Part shown: positions 19,701-27,767 of the stretch, in pieces | How the letters are laid out: each line of letters begins with the position of its first letter | Position numbering within the stretch: position 1 is the stretch's first letter | From: Ferruginibacter sp. HRS2-29 | Lineage (GTDB): Bacteria > Bacteroidota > Bacteroidia > Chitinophagales > Chitinophagaceae | Reading direction: 5' to 3' | NCBI RefSeq assembly: GCF_024343615.1 | Contig: NZ_RJUB01000158.1 | Span: forward strand, 51,049-115,048 | DNA length: 64,000 bases | Made by a program: the position numbers and the translations under genes | The notes under the pieces: generated by a model | The model's input: the letters and a program-made list of their open reading frames with translations, nothing else | Database searches by the model: none | Told to the model about the DNA's origin: nothing

Positions 19701-20589
19701 AGAATACTCTACCAATGGCGGTGGAATCTGGACAGATGCTGCTCCGTTGTTTTTAAGGGGCTCTTACTCTACCGCAATGGATGCTTCTACCACTTTGTCG
19801 GGCAGAAGAGCATTCTCCGGTACCAATAAATTTTTCTCCAATGCGATGCTGGATCTTTCTTCTTTGGGATCGGCTGACGTGAATATCCGTTTCCGTTCTA
19901 CATCCGATAACGGTGTAGCTGTAGAAGGCTGGTACGTGGATGACATCACCCGCACCAGCGGTTGTGGCGCCTTATTAAAAACAGGGATCTACAATGCATC
20001 CAATGTGATAACGGACACTACGTTCACGCCGGTGTTCATTACATCCAATCCTTTACCATTGAGGCTGATCAGTTTTGATGCAAAAGAAAACAGCGGTCAT
20101 GTTGCCCTCACGTGGAAAACAGCGGCCGAAGTGAATGTGCGTGATTTTGATGTGCAATGGAGTGCAGACAATATTTCCTGGAGCAGGATCGCCACCGTGA
20201 AAGCATTGAACCAGCTCAACAATAATTACACAGCGTTACATGCAGACCCTGTATTTGGCAAAAATTATTACCGCCTGAAAATTAACGACCAGGATGGGTA
20301 CACCAGTCTCTCGGATGTCCGCATCGTGAACTTCTCCAAAGTGACTAAAAAATCACCGGTGCTCGTTCCGAATCCTGCCGTTACGGAAGCTACTTTATAC
20401 ATCAGTAAATACGCTAAGAATACCGCCGTAAAAGTGTACGATGGAAAAGGAAGCCTGGTTGCCAGCCTTACTGCACAACCTGGCATACAACAACTTAAGA
20501 TCAATACCAGCAACCTTTCTGCAGGTATTTATGTAGTAGAAGTGATGGGTGAAGAGAGAACGACGATCAGGATGATGGTGCAGAAATAG
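16762..20589 (+). CDS. Secreted M36 (fungalysin-type) metalloprotease with PA and T9SS domains
   Basis: The 1275-residue protein has a signal peptide (LLGLFCFFVVPAMAQ) and an FTP-like propeptide (to about 220). The M36 catalytic domain has the zinc motif His599-Glu-Tyr-Gly-His603 and downstream GGEGWSDYLAL. A PA domain is inserted before the zinc site (about 440-580: DPSKVAGKIVLIDVLGCGTNYIGK). Beta-sandwich domains follow, including a DUF11-like stretch, and a type A T9SS C-terminal domain ends GIYVVEVMGEERTTIRMMVQK. It should degrade extracellular protein after export through the outer membrane. A similar LISFDAKENSGHVALTWKTA segment links it to the neighbouring giant protein. Confidence 0.92.
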   Translation: MKQFSPFSSYLLGLFCFFVVPAMAQQAKNTVPNDNKEYRDLLLKNAAYMGISKVDAAQAIITDGYKDDLTGLTFLYVQQAYQGIRVFNTIVSSAFKSDNFQTASGTYVQDLAGKISTIIPALSPVAAVRAAASHLKLNSQAAFTTVADNFASGKSYKISAGGIARRDIDATLVFVPSEDKKSVKLAWNVSIDVAGSSDWWNVRIDAMTGEYLEKDNWTVNETLNKPQVEGLTPMPDFVPALPSSAPLAEGRTALLAPPNVTTAQYKVIPYPFESPIYSSFQTVTNPWELAGAGNNATTNGWHFNGVNNYTFTRGNNVFAFLDRDNNNTASATNNWPDTSTTPAPSLSFIHDQNPAIKPTLSVENKKVALDNLFYWNNIVHDVTYQYGFTEASGNFQDDNLARGGTGNDHVDAHAQDGNGTSNANFNTPVDGTSGRMQMYVFPSKGVLTVNTPSAIAGVYPSYEGNFVAPNYLEDIGPVTGQVTLYDSASATHYACAAPLDPSKVAGKIVLIDVLGCGTNYIGKVKNAQNAGAIGVLAYYSTVFSVTGTDATVTIPQLNISTATANTMLAQINAGIPVVVTLASVGITKDGDLDNGIVVHEYGHGVSNRLTGGPANSSCLQNAEQGGEGWSDYLALMLTTNWAATPVTAGPTPRPVGNYAISQTTTGAGIRRYPYSTNMAVNPLTYSSFSLSTEVHDIGEIWCAALWDMTWNIIQQTNSISPDIYNSSAVAGNNIALKLVMTGMKLQPCSPGFLDARDAILSADSILYNGAYRCAIWNAFSRRGMGFSARQGLSSSATDQTAAFDLPVKVRISIPSVLQVAPSTQRTFTHTLSCDCGPVTDYVVRDTIPAGFIYVSSTPAGATLSGNVLTFPAASFTASEVKNYTITLQTPAAGCPVLLSINDNRDGSTTGGFVSGGTSGWSTSTVRANSPVSSWFSATPTTITSNTLTSAATAGSAVGNLSLLSFSHFYNTESTFDGGVVEYSTNGGGIWTDAAPLFLRGSYSTAMDASTTLSGRRAFSGTNKFFSNAMLDLSSLGSADVNIRFRSTSDNGVAVEGWYVDDITRTSGCGALLKTGIYNASNVITDTTFTPVFITSNPLPLRLISFDAKENSGHVALTWKTAAEVNVRDFDVQWSADNISWSRIATVKALNQLNNNYTALHADPVFGKNYYRLKINDQDGYTSLSDVRIVNFSKVTKKSPVLVPNPAVTEATLYISKYAKNTAVKVYDGKGSLVASLTAQPGIQQLKINTSNLSAGIYVVEVMGEERTTIRMMVQK

Positions 20590-20591
20590 AA

Positions 20592-20876
20592 TCAATTACA
20601 AATTGAAAATTACGAATTACGAATGATCGAATCGAAAGAGAATTGCTGATTTTAAAGCGATGAAGGAGATTACACAGATTATTTTTACTTCATAAAATAG
20701 CAATGCAGTTTATAAATTTTGCAACCGGGTATGAGTTCCAAAATTTATAAACTGCATTTTGATTTTCTGCGGCGCAGGAAATAATCTGTGCAATCTCCTT
20801 CATCTCTTAATCTGCTATTCTCTTTCGCCTCAATCTTCGCTCACATTTGTAATTCGTAATTCGTCATTAACAATTG
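20592..20876. repeat. Nested palindromic element, copy C
   Basis: The outer arms are rich in AATTACGAATTACGAAT. The middle arms are GAAGGAGATTACACAGATTA and its partner. Perfect 19-bp apical arms ATGCAGTTTATAAATTTTG (20703-20721) and its complement (20739-20757) close the fold. The side hairpins are ATTTTTACTTCATAAAAT (20681-20698) on the left and an ATTTTCTGCGGCGCAGGAAAT-like one (20762-20782) on the right. It lies between convergent genes. Confidence 0.85.
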
Positions 20877-20879
20877 TTT

Positions 20880-23264
20880 CTATTCTGTTCTTAAACTCTT
20901 CACCGGGTTGGCGATGGCCGCCCGGATGGATTGAAAGCTCACGGTGATCAATGTTATGAGCACAGTTCCGATACCTGTAGCCACAAACAGCCACCATGGT
21001 ATACTCGTTCGGTAAGTATAATTCTGGAGCCAGCCATGCATGAAATACCAGGAAACAGGTACGGCGATGAAGAAGGAGATCACCACCAGCAAAACAAATT
21101 CACGCGAAAGCAGGTTCCATAAATTAAATACGGAAGCACCCAGTACCTTGCGTACGCCGATCTCTTTTTTTCTTTGCTCCGCAACGAATGAAGTGAGCCC
21201 GAATAATCCAAGGCAGGAAATGATAATGGCCAGTACACCAAACACACTCGCGATCTTGCCTACCCTTTCTTCGTTACCAAATTTCTTCGCATATTCGTCA
21301 TCTACAAAACTGTATTCGAACGGCTGATCCGGATCGAACTTTTTAAACACCGCAGAAACGCTGCTCAATGCGGCTTCGGTAGTTTTATTGTCGGCTAATT
21401 TTAAGATGGACATATTTCCTTGCCCGGCTGATAACGTGTAGATCATCGGGCGCACTTCGTCATACGGCGATTCGATGATCATATTTTTGATCACACCGAT
21501 CACCTGCATCTTTTGTCCCCACCACACCACTGTTTCACCCACAGGCTTTTTCAATCCCATGAAACGAACGGATGCTTCATTGAGTATCACTGCAGAAGAA
21601 TCGGTTGGAAAATCCCGCGAAAACCCACGCCCTTCCTTTATCTGCCATCCGATCGTTTTTCCATAATCATAAGAAGCCGTTACTACACACAGATCTACCG
21701 GAAGGTTAGGGTCCTTGCCATTCCAGCTGAAACCGCTGGTAGTATTCCAGATGCTGGTGGTAGGGCTTTCCGCTTCCGCCATATTGCTGATGGCGCCGGA
21801 ACGTTGCAATTCGGCTTTCACCGCATCGAAATGCTGATGTATATTGGCATTGTTGCTTGGCACGGTGATAAGGTTGGCCCTTGTATAACCGATATTACGA
21901 TTGCGGGCATGCTGCACCTGCTGGTATACGATCACCGTGCCGATGATGAGTGCAACAGAAACGGTGAACTGCACCACCACCATTACTTTCCGCGGCACCG
22001 CGGCAAATCTGCCCGCTTTAAAAGTGCCTTTCAACACCTGTACGGGGCGGAAAGAAGAAAGATAAAATGCCGGGTAACTTCCCGCGATAAATGCTGTAAG
22101 CAAAATGAATAAGATACTCACTCCCCAGAAAAACAGGTTCAGCCAGGGAATAGACATCTGCCTGTCTGCAAGCTGATTGAAAAACGGCATCGCCAGAGTG
22201 GCTATCAGCAGCGACAATACAAACGCGAATGCTACGGTGAGAAAAGATTCTGTAAAGAACTGCATGATCAGCTGCCCGCGGAGGGAACCGATCGTTTTTC
22301 GTACGCCTACTTCTTTCGCACGTTTTTCGCTGCGGGCTGTAGAGAGGTTCATGAAATTGATGCACGCCAACAGCAATACAAACACACCGATGAGCTCAAA
22401 CATGCGTACATACCGGATGGCGCCACCAACATTTTTCCCGTTTTTAAATTCACCGTACAAATGCCATTGGCTCATGGGATGCAAAAACAAGGCTGGTTTT
22501 TTCTTCTGCAGATCGGCATTGAGTTTTTTCAGCTTCGCATCCTTGATCCGGGCATTCACCGAAGCGATATCCGCATTGTCGTTCAGTTCCACAAATAAGC
22601 TGGTAAAATTCGGGCGCCATGGATCGTCCGTATCCCGCAGCTCGTTATTAGCATGGTACCAGGCTTCCATACCTGCAATGAAGTTGAGATTTGCCAGGGA
22701 TGAATTCATCGGGAGATCTTCATAAACACCCGCCACTTTAAGAGGCGGCATCTGGCCTATCGTGATCAGTTTGTTCATCGGATCTGTATCGCCGAAATAC
22801 GCTTTTGCCGCGGAAGCGGAAAGCAGGATCGCCGACTGGTCGTTCAGCGCAGACCTGCTGCCTTTAAGCATTTCGAGCGTAAACATTTCGGGCATTTCTT
22901 TTTCAAAAAAGCCGCCGCGTCCTTTTAATTTTTTTTGATCGATGGTAAGCTGGTGGTCGCCCCAGTCTACCGCCATCACAATGTGCCTGAAATCGCCACC
23001 ATAGTTGGTGCGCAATTCTTCTGCCAGCGGATATGGCACGTTTTTCCAGGTCTGCATCTCCCCGTTGTTGGTAAGATGCTGTAGCACTTGTGCAATATTT
23101 TTATACCGTTTAAAATTCCTGTCGTACGAAAATTCATTGTACACCCAGATAGCGATCAATATCGCCACGGACATGCCCAACGATAACCCGACGATATTGA
23201 TGAACGAATGAAGTTTGTCTTTCAGCAGGTTGCGCCAGGCAATTTTAAAATAGTTTTTAAACAT
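20880..23264 (-). CDS. ABC transporter permease (MacB-like, two FtsX domains)
   Basis: The 794-residue protein has the start MFKNYFKIAWRNLLKDKLHSFINIVGLSLGMSVAILIAIWVYNEFSYD, typical of Bacteroidota MacB-type permeases. A periplasmic MacB core (about 50-260) is followed by FtsX helices, then a second core and a second FtsX domain ending GTVLITLITVSFQSIRAAIANPVKSLRTE. Such proteins use ATP hydrolysis by a separate subunit to move peptides or lipids or to drive envelope changes. No ATPase gene is adjacent, which is common for this family. It is a single gene on this strand. Confidence 0.88.
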   Translation of the reverse strand: MFKNYFKIAWRNLLKDKLHSFINIVGLSLGMSVAILIAIWVYNEFSYDRNFKRYKNIAQVLQHLTNNGEMQTWKNVPYPLAEELRTNYGGDFRHIVMAVDWGDHQLTIDQKKLKGRGGFFEKEMPEMFTLEMLKGSRSALNDQSAILLSASAAKAYFGDTDPMNKLITIGQMPPLKVAGVYEDLPMNSSLANLNFIAGMEAWYHANNELRDTDDPWRPNFTSLFVELNDNADIASVNARIKDAKLKKLNADLQKKKPALFLHPMSQWHLYGEFKNGKNVGGAIRYVRMFELIGVFVLLLACINFMNLSTARSEKRAKEVGVRKTIGSLRGQLIMQFFTESFLTVAFAFVLSLLIATLAMPFFNQLADRQMSIPWLNLFFWGVSILFILLTAFIAGSYPAFYLSSFRPVQVLKGTFKAGRFAAVPRKVMVVVQFTVSVALIIGTVIVYQQVQHARNRNIGYTRANLITVPSNNANIHQHFDAVKAELQRSGAISNMAEAESPTTSIWNTTSGFSWNGKDPNLPVDLCVVTASYDYGKTIGWQIKEGRGFSRDFPTDSSAVILNEASVRFMGLKKPVGETVVWWGQKMQVIGVIKNMIIESPYDEVRPMIYTLSAGQGNMSILKLADNKTTEAALSSVSAVFKKFDPDQPFEYSFVDDEYAKKFGNEERVGKIASVFGVLAIIISCLGLFGLTSFVAEQRKKEIGVRKVLGASVFNLWNLLSREFVLLVVISFFIAVPVSWYFMHGWLQNYTYRTSIPWWLFVATGIGTVLITLITVSFQSIRAAIANPVKSLRTE

Positions 23265-23426
23265 CGGTATGAGTTTTGGCTTTAACCTTACAACGATGCA
23301 GCCAAAAATACATACTATTGATTATCAACAATATAAATAATCCACCCCAGGCTAGGGTGTTCGCTTTTGATACGCTTCCTGTGCGGTTTCGGGCATTGCG
23401 TATGCCGGGAAGACGGGAAGAAGATT

Positions 23427-23458
23427 TAGTACAAAGTGTTTCGTTGCGCTTTGTACTA
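23427..23458. repeat. Inverted repeat, perfect 10-bp arms
   Basis: TAGTACAAAG and CTTTGTACTA enclose 12 bp. The hairpin lies in the 540-bp gap between the permease and epimerase genes, shortly before a stretch of AATTCGTGTAATCCGCGT repeat-like sequence and a gene remnant. Confidence 0.6.
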
Positions 23459-23498
23459 CCCGAATCCGTGTGATTCTTAAAATTCGTGTAATCCGCGT

Positions 23499-23681
23499 AC
23501 CAGCATCTATAACGGTAACGAATATACGATAACGATCAATTATCACACGGTATCTCAAAACAATCAATATTACCCCGAAGCAGGTTCAGTAACCATCACC
23601 CAAGGCAACCGCACACTTATAGTCAACATACATGGACAATCTTCCTGCAACGAATCTAAACAGGAAGGCAATAGTAAGTAA
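23499..23681 (+). pseudogene. Remnant of the 3' end of a gene
   Basis: An open frame without a start codon encodes TSIYNGNEYTITINYHTVSQ and continues through NNQYYPEAGSVTITQGN to NESKQEGNSK before a TAA at 23679-23681. Its composition is that of an exported beta-rich protein. Upstream the frame runs into palindromic repeat sequence and a stop at 23478, so the front of the gene appears replaced by repeat DNA. No family was recognised. Confidence 0.45.
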
Positions 23682-23807
23682 CTAAAAATAGTACATCAAA
23701 TGAAATATGATGATACCTTCCGCCATTAAGCAAATGGCCACAGTGTCGAAAATCTCCTTTTTCTGAAAGCAAAATATCCTTCATTTTTGTATCCTTAAAA
23801 ATACGGA

Positions 23808-24800
23808 ATGAAGATCTTAATTACAGGCAGCAGCGGTCACCTGGGCGAAGCGCTCATGCGCACATTGAAAGATTCGGAACATGAATGTATTGGCATAGAC
23901 ATCAAGCCATCGGAGTTTACAAAGTTTGTGGGTTCTATTGCCGACCCGGTTTTTGTACGCCGGTGCATGGCGGGTGTTGACGCGGTACTGCATACCGCCA
24001 CGCTGCACAAGCCGCATGTGGGCACACATTCCGACCAGGATTTTATTGATACAAATATTACGGGCACGCTGAACCTGCTGGAAGAATCGTTGAAACACCA
24101 CGTGCAGGCATTTATCTGCACCAGCACCACCAGTACATTCGGCGATATGCTCACACCCGAAGCCGGGACTCCTGCCATCTGGATCACGGAAGATATCCAG
24201 CCCATTCCAAAAAATATTTATGGCGTTACCAAGACAGCTGCCGAAGACCTTTGCCAGTTGTTTTTCCGGAATCACGGGCTGCCCTGCCTGGTTTTGAAAA
24301 CATCCCGGTTCTTCCCCGAAGAAGATGATAAAAAAGCTACCAGGGAATCATACGACGATCTCAACATCAAAGCGAATGAATACCTGTACCGGCGGATGGA
24401 TATCGAAGATGTAGTAACGGCGCACCTTGCAGCGTTGGATAAGGCAAAACAGATCGGGTTTGGAAAATACATCATCAGCGCCACCACTCCATTCAACAAG
24501 GAACAACTCAACAGGCTTCGTACAGATGCCCCCGAAGTGGTGGCATCCATCTTTCCCGAATATGAACAACTTTTTAAAGAAAAAAACTGGCGCATGTTGC
24601 CGGAAATAGATCGTGTATATGTGAATGAAAAAGCCAGGCGGGAACTAAACTGGCAGCCAAAATACGATTTTGCTCATGTGCTGGATTGCCTGCGGCAGAA
24701 TAAGGACTTCAGGAGCCCGCTCACGTTGGCTGTCGGCAAGAAAGGATACCATGATGAAGTATTTGAGCAAGGGCCATACCCGGTAAAGGAGCATGGATAG
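23808..24800 (+). CDS. NAD-dependent epimerase/dehydratase (extended SDR)
   Basis: The 330-residue cytosolic protein has the Rossmann motif ITGSSGHLGEAL (residues 4-15) and the catalytic YGVTK (Tyr-x3-Lys) near residue 139 with a Ser/Thr-rich strand before it (FICTSTTSTFG). The length and layout fit sugar-nucleotide epimerases and related oxidoreductases; the substrate is not evident. A CATTTTTG element at 23782-23789 could be the -7 box. It is convergent with the CoA-transferase gene. Confidence 0.82.
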   Translation: MKILITGSSGHLGEALMRTLKDSEHECIGIDIKPSEFTKFVGSIADPVFVRRCMAGVDAVLHTATLHKPHVGTHSDQDFIDTNITGTLNLLEESLKHHVQAFICTSTTSTFGDMLTPEAGTPAIWITEDIQPIPKNIYGVTKTAAEDLCQLFFRNHGLPCLVLKTSRFFPEEDDKKATRESYDDLNIKANEYLYRRMDIEDVVTAHLAALDKAKQIGFGKYIISATTPFNKEQLNRLRTDAPEVVASIFPEYEQLFKEKNWRMLPEIDRVYVNEKARRELNWQPKYDFAHVLDCLRQNKDFRSPLTLAVGKKGYHDEVFEQGPYPVKEHG

Positions 24801-24867
24801 GCGAACGTAAGCGATCATGTGAAAAAAAAATAAAGCCAATGATTTATGGACTTCGCTAAAGAAGAGT

Positions 24868-24888
24868 CTGAAACTGGATAAGTTTCAG
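24868..24888. terminator. Hairpin between convergent genes
   Basis: CTGAAAC and GTTTCAG pair around seven bases in the 200-bp gap between the epimerase and CoA-transferase stops. A bidirectional terminator is possible, but no T run follows directly. Confidence 0.35.
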
Positions 24889-25002
24889 CAATATTCAGGG
24901 GCAATACATTAAATTCTTTCGAAGCATTGGTACAAGCCTGACCAGATACCCGTTCTTTTTGTTTTGCTTTCGGAGAAACTGCGACGACCAATATCGGGCT
25001 CC

Positions 25003-26325
25003 TTACGGCAAAGTTTTAAATCGCTCCCAAAATTCTTTTTCCAATATTTCTCTATGATCGGGATGGGCCAGGCCAATAAGCAGCCGCCCCCGCTGTTTAA
25101 GGTTTTTTCCAAAAAGGTTTACGCTGCCATATTCCGTTACTACCCAATGCACATGCCCACGGCTGGTAACTACCCCGGCGCCCTGCTTCAATATCGGTAC
25201 AATGCGGGAAATACCGGAGGAGGTTTGTGAGGGCAATGCGATGATCGGTTTACCGCCGGGCGAAAGGGAAGCCCCGCGGATAAAATCCATCTGGCCGCCA
25301 ATGCCCGAAAATTGATAGGTGCCGAGCGAATCCGAACATATCTGCCCGGTAAGGTCTATCTCTATGGCGCTGTTGATGGCGGTAACGGCGGGGTTTTGCC
25401 GGATGATACCGGTATCGTTCACATAGGAAATATCCATCACCCTTACAGCAGGATTGTCATCCACAAAATCGAAAAGTTTGCGCGTGCCACTCAGGAACCC
25501 GGTAACCGAACGGCCCCTGTTGAGTTTTTTCAGGCTGTTGTTGATAGCGCCATTTTGAATGAGCGGCACTACCCCATCCGAAAACATTTCGGTATGCAGC
25601 CCCAGGTTGCGGTGCCCCTGCAGGTTTTTCAACACCTGGTCGGGTATGGCTCCGATGCCGAGTTGAAGTGTGGCGCCATCTTCTACCAATGAAGCTACAT
25701 GATAGGCGATCTTTTCCACTGCTTCATTCAACCCGCTGCTGTAATCCACTTCGGGCAGCGGCGCATCGAAATGTACAAGGGCATCGATCTTATCTACATG
25801 AATAAATCCATCCCCATGGGTCCGCGGCATATTTTTATTTACCTGGGCAATCACGTACCTCGCAGTATCCACTGCTGCCCGTGCCACATCTACTGAAGTG
25901 CCCAGCGAGCAATAACCATGTTTATCGGGCGGCGACACCTGTATCATCGCGACATCTATCGGCAGAATATTTTCCCTGAACAGCTTCGGTATCTCGCTTA
26001 AAAAAACCGGCACATAATCGCCATGATCGCTGTTTACCACAGCGCGGGTATTAGCCGATACAAAAAGAGAATTCATAAAGAAACTGTTCCGGCAATCGGG
26101 ATCATTAAAGTTGATATCTCCAAGCGTGGTAATACTTACCAGTTCTACATTTTGCAGTTCATTGTGCCGCTGCTGAAGCGCTTTGATTAGGTGTACCGGG
26201 GTGGCGGCACTGCCGTGGATGAAAACCCGTTGGTTCGAACCGATATTGCTTACCGCTTGTACGGCCGTCATGCTTTTACCCACAACATGAGGAGGGATAA
26301 TGGTGTTATTGGTATCTCTATACAT
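25003..26325 (-). CDS. Acetyl-CoA hydrolase/CoA-transferase family protein
   Basis: The protein is 440 residues from MYRDTNNTIIPPHVVG; an upstream ATG in frame adds an unlikely stretch. It has the two-domain CoA-transferase fold with GSAATPVHLIKAL, PDKHGYCSLGTSVD and the conserved GIGAIPDQVL...HTEMFSDGVVPL, where the Glu of HTEMFSDG is the expected acyl-CoA intermediate site. Relatives move CoA between acetate and other acids such as 4-hydroxybutyrate, or make acetate, which fits fermentative or low-oxygen metabolism. An FNR-like box lies 70 bp upstream of the start. Confidence 0.85.
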   Translation of the reverse strand: MYRDTNNTIIPPHVVGKSMTAVQAVSNIGSNQRVFIHGSAATPVHLIKALQQRHNELQNVELVSITTLGDINFNDPDCRNSFFMNSLFVSANTRAVVNSDHGDYVPVFLSEIPKLFRENILPIDVAMIQVSPPDKHGYCSLGTSVDVARAAVDTARYVIAQVNKNMPRTHGDGFIHVDKIDALVHFDAPLPEVDYSSGLNEAVEKIAYHVASLVEDGATLQLGIGAIPDQVLKNLQGHRNLGLHTEMFSDGVVPLIQNGAINNSLKKLNRGRSVTGFLSGTRKLFDFVDDNPAVRVMDISYVNDTGIIRQNPAVTAINSAIEIDLTGQICSDSLGTYQFSGIGGQMDFIRGASLSPGGKPIIALPSQTSSGISRIVPILKQGAGVVTSRGHVHWVVTEYGSVNLFGKNLKQRGRLLIGLAHPDHREILEKEFWERFKTLP

Positions 26326-26341
26326 AAACCTGTTTGTGCCG

Positions 26342-26406
26342 CAAAATAAAGCTAGCCGCAAAAGCGGATGGCTGACCTTAAACATGCAAATAACTGATGG
26401 TGGTCA
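26342..26406 (-). promoter_or_regulatory. FNR-like box and -7 element, CoA-transferase promoter
   Basis: The box TGATGGTGGTCA (26395-26406) fits TGAYN4RTCA. On the minus strand TTATTTTG (26349-26342) is one base from TAnnTTTG. The box centre lies 58.5 bp from the G that ends the -7 element, the same spacing as at six other sites in this island. Confidence 0.65.
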
Positions 26407-26418
26407 GGTTCAAAACTG

Positions 26419-26763
26419 CTATTTCAATACCCGCCACAATACAATTGCCAGCCCGATAACGAACAGGCAGGTAAAGATCACTTTGTTGTATTTCGCCAGC
26501 CACTCCGGTAAAAAAATATCGAAGTTGTCGGCCTTTGCGTCTGAATATTTCCGGGCGCTGAGCGTGATGGGGCAATACCCTTTGAAGACCAGCAATACCA
26601 GCCCTTCGCCTGATACCGCAGCAATGGCTATCCAGGTTAAGAGGTTAATATGGTTGCTGATGCCGCACCAGCAAACGTACAAGATGGCACTTACAAAAAT
26701 GAGCCATACGATGCTATGCAGCATCTTCAGCAAAAACAGTTTTGTGCTGGTACCAAATGGCAT
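26419..26763 (-). CDS. Small uncharacterised membrane protein
   Basis: The protein is 114 residues from MPFGTSTKLFLLKML. A start eight codons earlier would overlap the preceding gene by 14 bp and is possible. It has three or four helices (SIVWLIFVSAILYVCWCGI, LLTWIAIAAVSGEGLVLLVF and KVIFTCLFVIGLAIVLWRVL) and the conserved-looking patch KGYCPITLSARKYSDAKADNFDIFLPEWLAKYN. It resembles DUF2784-like proteins, but this is not certain. It follows the AhpD-like gene closely and is probably cotranscribed with it. Confidence 0.6.
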   Translation of the reverse strand: MPFGTSTKLFLLKMLHSIVWLIFVSAILYVCWCGISNHINLLTWIAIAAVSGEGLVLLVFKGYCPITLSARKYSDAKADNFDIFLPEWLAKYNKVIFTCLFVIGLAIVLWRVLK

Positions 26764-26773
26764 GGATACAAAT

Positions 26774-27082
26774 TTATTTGGTTTCAAAAGCCGCTACCGC
26801 CATCGGCAGGCAGGCAGCTACACCACTGATGCCGCTGGTGGTGAGGGTCATCAATATGGCATCGCTTATTTCGGGCAATGTGGCGCCGGCCTGTTTTGCC
26901 ATACCAATGTGGAAGCTTACAGCCGTGGTATCGCCCAGTGCCGCTTTAATGGCAATGTAGATCAGTTGCTTGGTTTTAACATCCAGCCCCCTCGATTGAA
27001 TGATGGACTGCAGCAGGCCATTGAAGGCTTTAAAAACTTCAGGGGCCTGTGTTTCAAACACCTGCATAGAATTTACACTCAT
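26774..27082 (-). CDS. Carboxymuconolactone decarboxylase/AhpD-like protein without the redox cysteines
   Basis: The 102-residue single-domain protein follows the family pattern (ALGDTTAVSFHIGMAKQAGATLPEISDAILMT). AhpD-type peroxidase partners carry Cys-x2-Cys four residues before the His. Here those positions are Asp and Ala (DTTAVSFH), so thiol redox chemistry is unlikely, leaving a decarboxylase-like or unknown role. An FNR-like box (27171-27182) lies about 90 bp upstream of the start. Confidence 0.8.
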   Translation of the reverse strand: MSVNSMQVFETQAPEVFKAFNGLLQSIIQSRGLDVKTKQLIYIAIKAALGDTTAVSFHIGMAKQAGATLPEISDAILMTLTTSGISGVAACLPMAVAAFETK

Positions 27083-27170
27083 GATATAGTTTTTATAAGA
27101 TCATAAAATGATAGAACCGGAAACAGGTTCCGTTTATGGTGACAGTAGCCTTTTGCAACTACCTGTTGGG

Positions 27171-27194
27171 TGACTGCTATCATGGCCCATGATA
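27171..27194. promoter_or_regulatory. FNR-like box overlapping a perfect palindrome
   Basis: TGACTGCTATCA (27171-27182) fits TGAYN4RTCA. Overlapping it, TATCATGGCCCATGATA (27178-27194) is a perfect palindrome with 8-bp arms. The pair lies upstream of the AhpD-like gene on the minus strand. No -7 element at the usual 58.5-bp spacing was found here. Confidence 0.5.
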
Positions 27195-27233
27195 TTCGTG
27201 TACACGTCTACGAAGCTGAGCCGGAAAATAAGC

Positions 27234-27659
27234 TCATGGTTCGCAACTGGTATCGATCGTGATGGGGATACCCTGCAGCAAGGCTTTTTTCAACGCGCCG
27301 GGTATGGATCCGGTGCAGGAATACCTGGCCGCGGTATATTCTTTTTCGAGCAGGATCATTTTTTCCCGAAGCTGCTGCTGTTTCTTTTCCATATTATCGT
27401 TTACCAGGTGGTCTTCGGTGAGCAGTTGCGGCCCGCGGGTAAGCAGCTTTTCCTGTGCCCTGATCTTTTCGTGCATACTTTTAAATGCCCTGATACTGGC
27501 AGCAATGGCATGCTGATGCCCTTTCATTTCGGCTGCTACACCCGGAACCAACTGCTTCAGCTGCCCGGTCAATACGCTTGCCTCTTCTGTGTAAAAGGCT
27601 ATGCGGTTGCGCCAGTCCTGCAGTTCTTCCAGGTAATATTTCGACAGTGTGGTTGACAT
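27234..27659 (-). CDS. Coiled-coil protein of unknown function
   Basis: The protein is 141 residues from MSTTLSKYYLEELQDWRNRIAFYTEEA; longer starts run through a Cys-rich non-conserved stretch. It is predicted to be almost all alpha-helical with long coiled coils (EKKQQQLREKMILLEKEY). It has the same size and style as the protein at 46474-46872, and both sit in the stress island. No family name can be given. An FNR-like box lies 50 bp upstream of the start. Confidence 0.65.
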   Translation of the reverse strand: MSTTLSKYYLEELQDWRNRIAFYTEEASVLTGQLKQLVPGVAAEMKGHQHAIAASIRAFKSMHEKIRAQEKLLTRGPQLLTEDHLVNDNMEKKQQQLREKMILLEKEYTAARYSCTGSIPGALKKALLQGIPITIDTSCEP

Positions 27660-27708
27660 AATGATAAATTTCAGCATGCAACATACACAGTGAGCGAAAA
27701 AAGGCGGC

Positions 27709-27720
27709 TGATATAGATCA
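27709..27720 (-). promoter_or_regulatory. FNR-like box
   Basis: TGATATAGATCA is a perfect TGAT-N4-ATCA palindrome, 50 bp upstream of the coiled-coil gene starting at 27659 on the minus strand. A matching -7 element at 58.5 bp is not possible here because it would fall in the start codon. Confidence 0.5.
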
Positions 27721-27767
27721 GGGATACGGATGATACAATGCATTCAGAATCTCCTTCTGTCTCCCCG

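Noticed and set aside
23276..23473. A 65-codon frame between the permease and epimerase genes
   Set aside because: It has no domain or signal peptide and runs through the TAGTACAAAG inverted repeat.
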